Below, one piece after another: positions 63,719 to 64,000 of a stretch of DNA of 64,000 nucleotides. The stretch comes from Doris montereyensis (Eukaryota > Mollusca > Gastropoda > Nudibranchia > Dorididae). The notes under the pieces are model-generated. The model worked only from the letters and a program-made list of their open reading frames with translations. It did not search any database and was not told where the DNA came from. Position 1 is the stretch's first letter. Every line of letters starts with the position of its first letter. The stretch covers positions 122,501-186,500 of the forward strand of contig JAXRKP010000316.1 in NCBI GenBank assembly GCA_037039925.1, given 5' to 3'. Both the position numbers and the translations under genes were made by a program.

Positions 63719-63965
63719 TTGTTTGAGACCCAGAGAGTTCGGCATGGAATCATGACATTAGGACCAAGCGGGACTGGCAAGACGTGCTGCATCCGAGTGT
63801 TGATGGCCTCGCTCAAAGACTTGGGCAAACCGCACAGGGAGATGCGCATGAACCCCAAGGCCATCACAGCTCCGCAAATGTTTGGACGGCTGGACGCTTC
63901 CACTAACGACTGGACGGACGGCATTTTTTCCACCTTGTGGAGACGGACACTGAAAGTGAAGAAAG
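63719..63965 (+). CDS. DNAH8: Dynein heavy chain, fragment exon 25: AAA2 P-loop
   Basis: Acceptor ctatcag ends at 63718 and the donor gtttgc starts at 63966, near the window end. It reads [14 protein letters not shown], then GPSGTGKT (about 63761-63784, the AAA2 Walker A that holds structural ATP), then [20 protein letters not shown] and [20 protein letters not shown]. It ends one base into a Gly codon. No indel. Confidence 0.98.
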
Positions 63966-64000
63966 GTTTGCTTGTCTGGTTTGGCTTTTGGTCTGTTCAC

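Overview
This window is animal (eukaryotic) genomic DNA. Short, well-phased exons with GT/AG splice sites lie scattered in long introns, and the introns are packed with LINE, SINE and DNA-transposon remnants, very long microsatellites and many minisatellites. The kinds of LINEs and tRNA-derived SINEs, and the heavy CT/GA/TA tract load, suggest a lophotrochozoan such as a mollusc. That placement is an inference and is not proven by the sequence.

I recognise one protein-coding gene, on the + strand and running off both ends. It is an axonemal dynein heavy chain of the DNAH8/DNAH5 (outer-arm gamma-type) group, closest in my reading to DNAH8. I placed 25 consecutive internal exons between 1277 and 63965. 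They give about 3.9 kb of coding sequence, or about 1,300 codons, and the phases agree across every junction. Exons 1-18 encode the cargo/tail region and the linker, exons 19-23 encode AAA1 (P-loop in exon 19, Walker B in exon 20), and exons 24-25 run into AAA2 (second P-loop in exon 25). Seven of the 25 exons need small indels to keep the conserved frame, eight in all. Exon-phase bookkeeping independently demands the same indels, so they are real in this sequence, probably as assembly errors rather than gene death.

Layout. 1-8 kb: exons 1-3, a donor-rich minisatellite, and an internally deleted LINE with a 10-bp target-site duplication. 8-11 kb: a 28-bp minisatellite of about 80 copies, every unit shaped like a 3' splice site. 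11-28 kb: exons 4-14 with several minisatellites, LINE fragments and an 830-bp GA/GACA tract. 28-39 kb: exons 15-17, a mariner remnant, LINE fragments, 2 kb of mixed trinucleotide repeats and a 15-bp array. 39-54 kb: exons 17-23, a duplicated AAA1 P-loop pseudo-exon, and a 3.3-kb array with a 17-bp period. 54-64 kb: exons 24-25, a long LINE with 70-bp 5' monomers, a 42-bp array and another transposase remnant.

The most striking pattern is that several intronic minisatellites are built from pieces of the neighbouring exon together with its splice site (exons 9, 17, 19 and 23). They form arrays of decoy splice sites. In one case the unit grew to a whole degraded copy of the P-loop exon.
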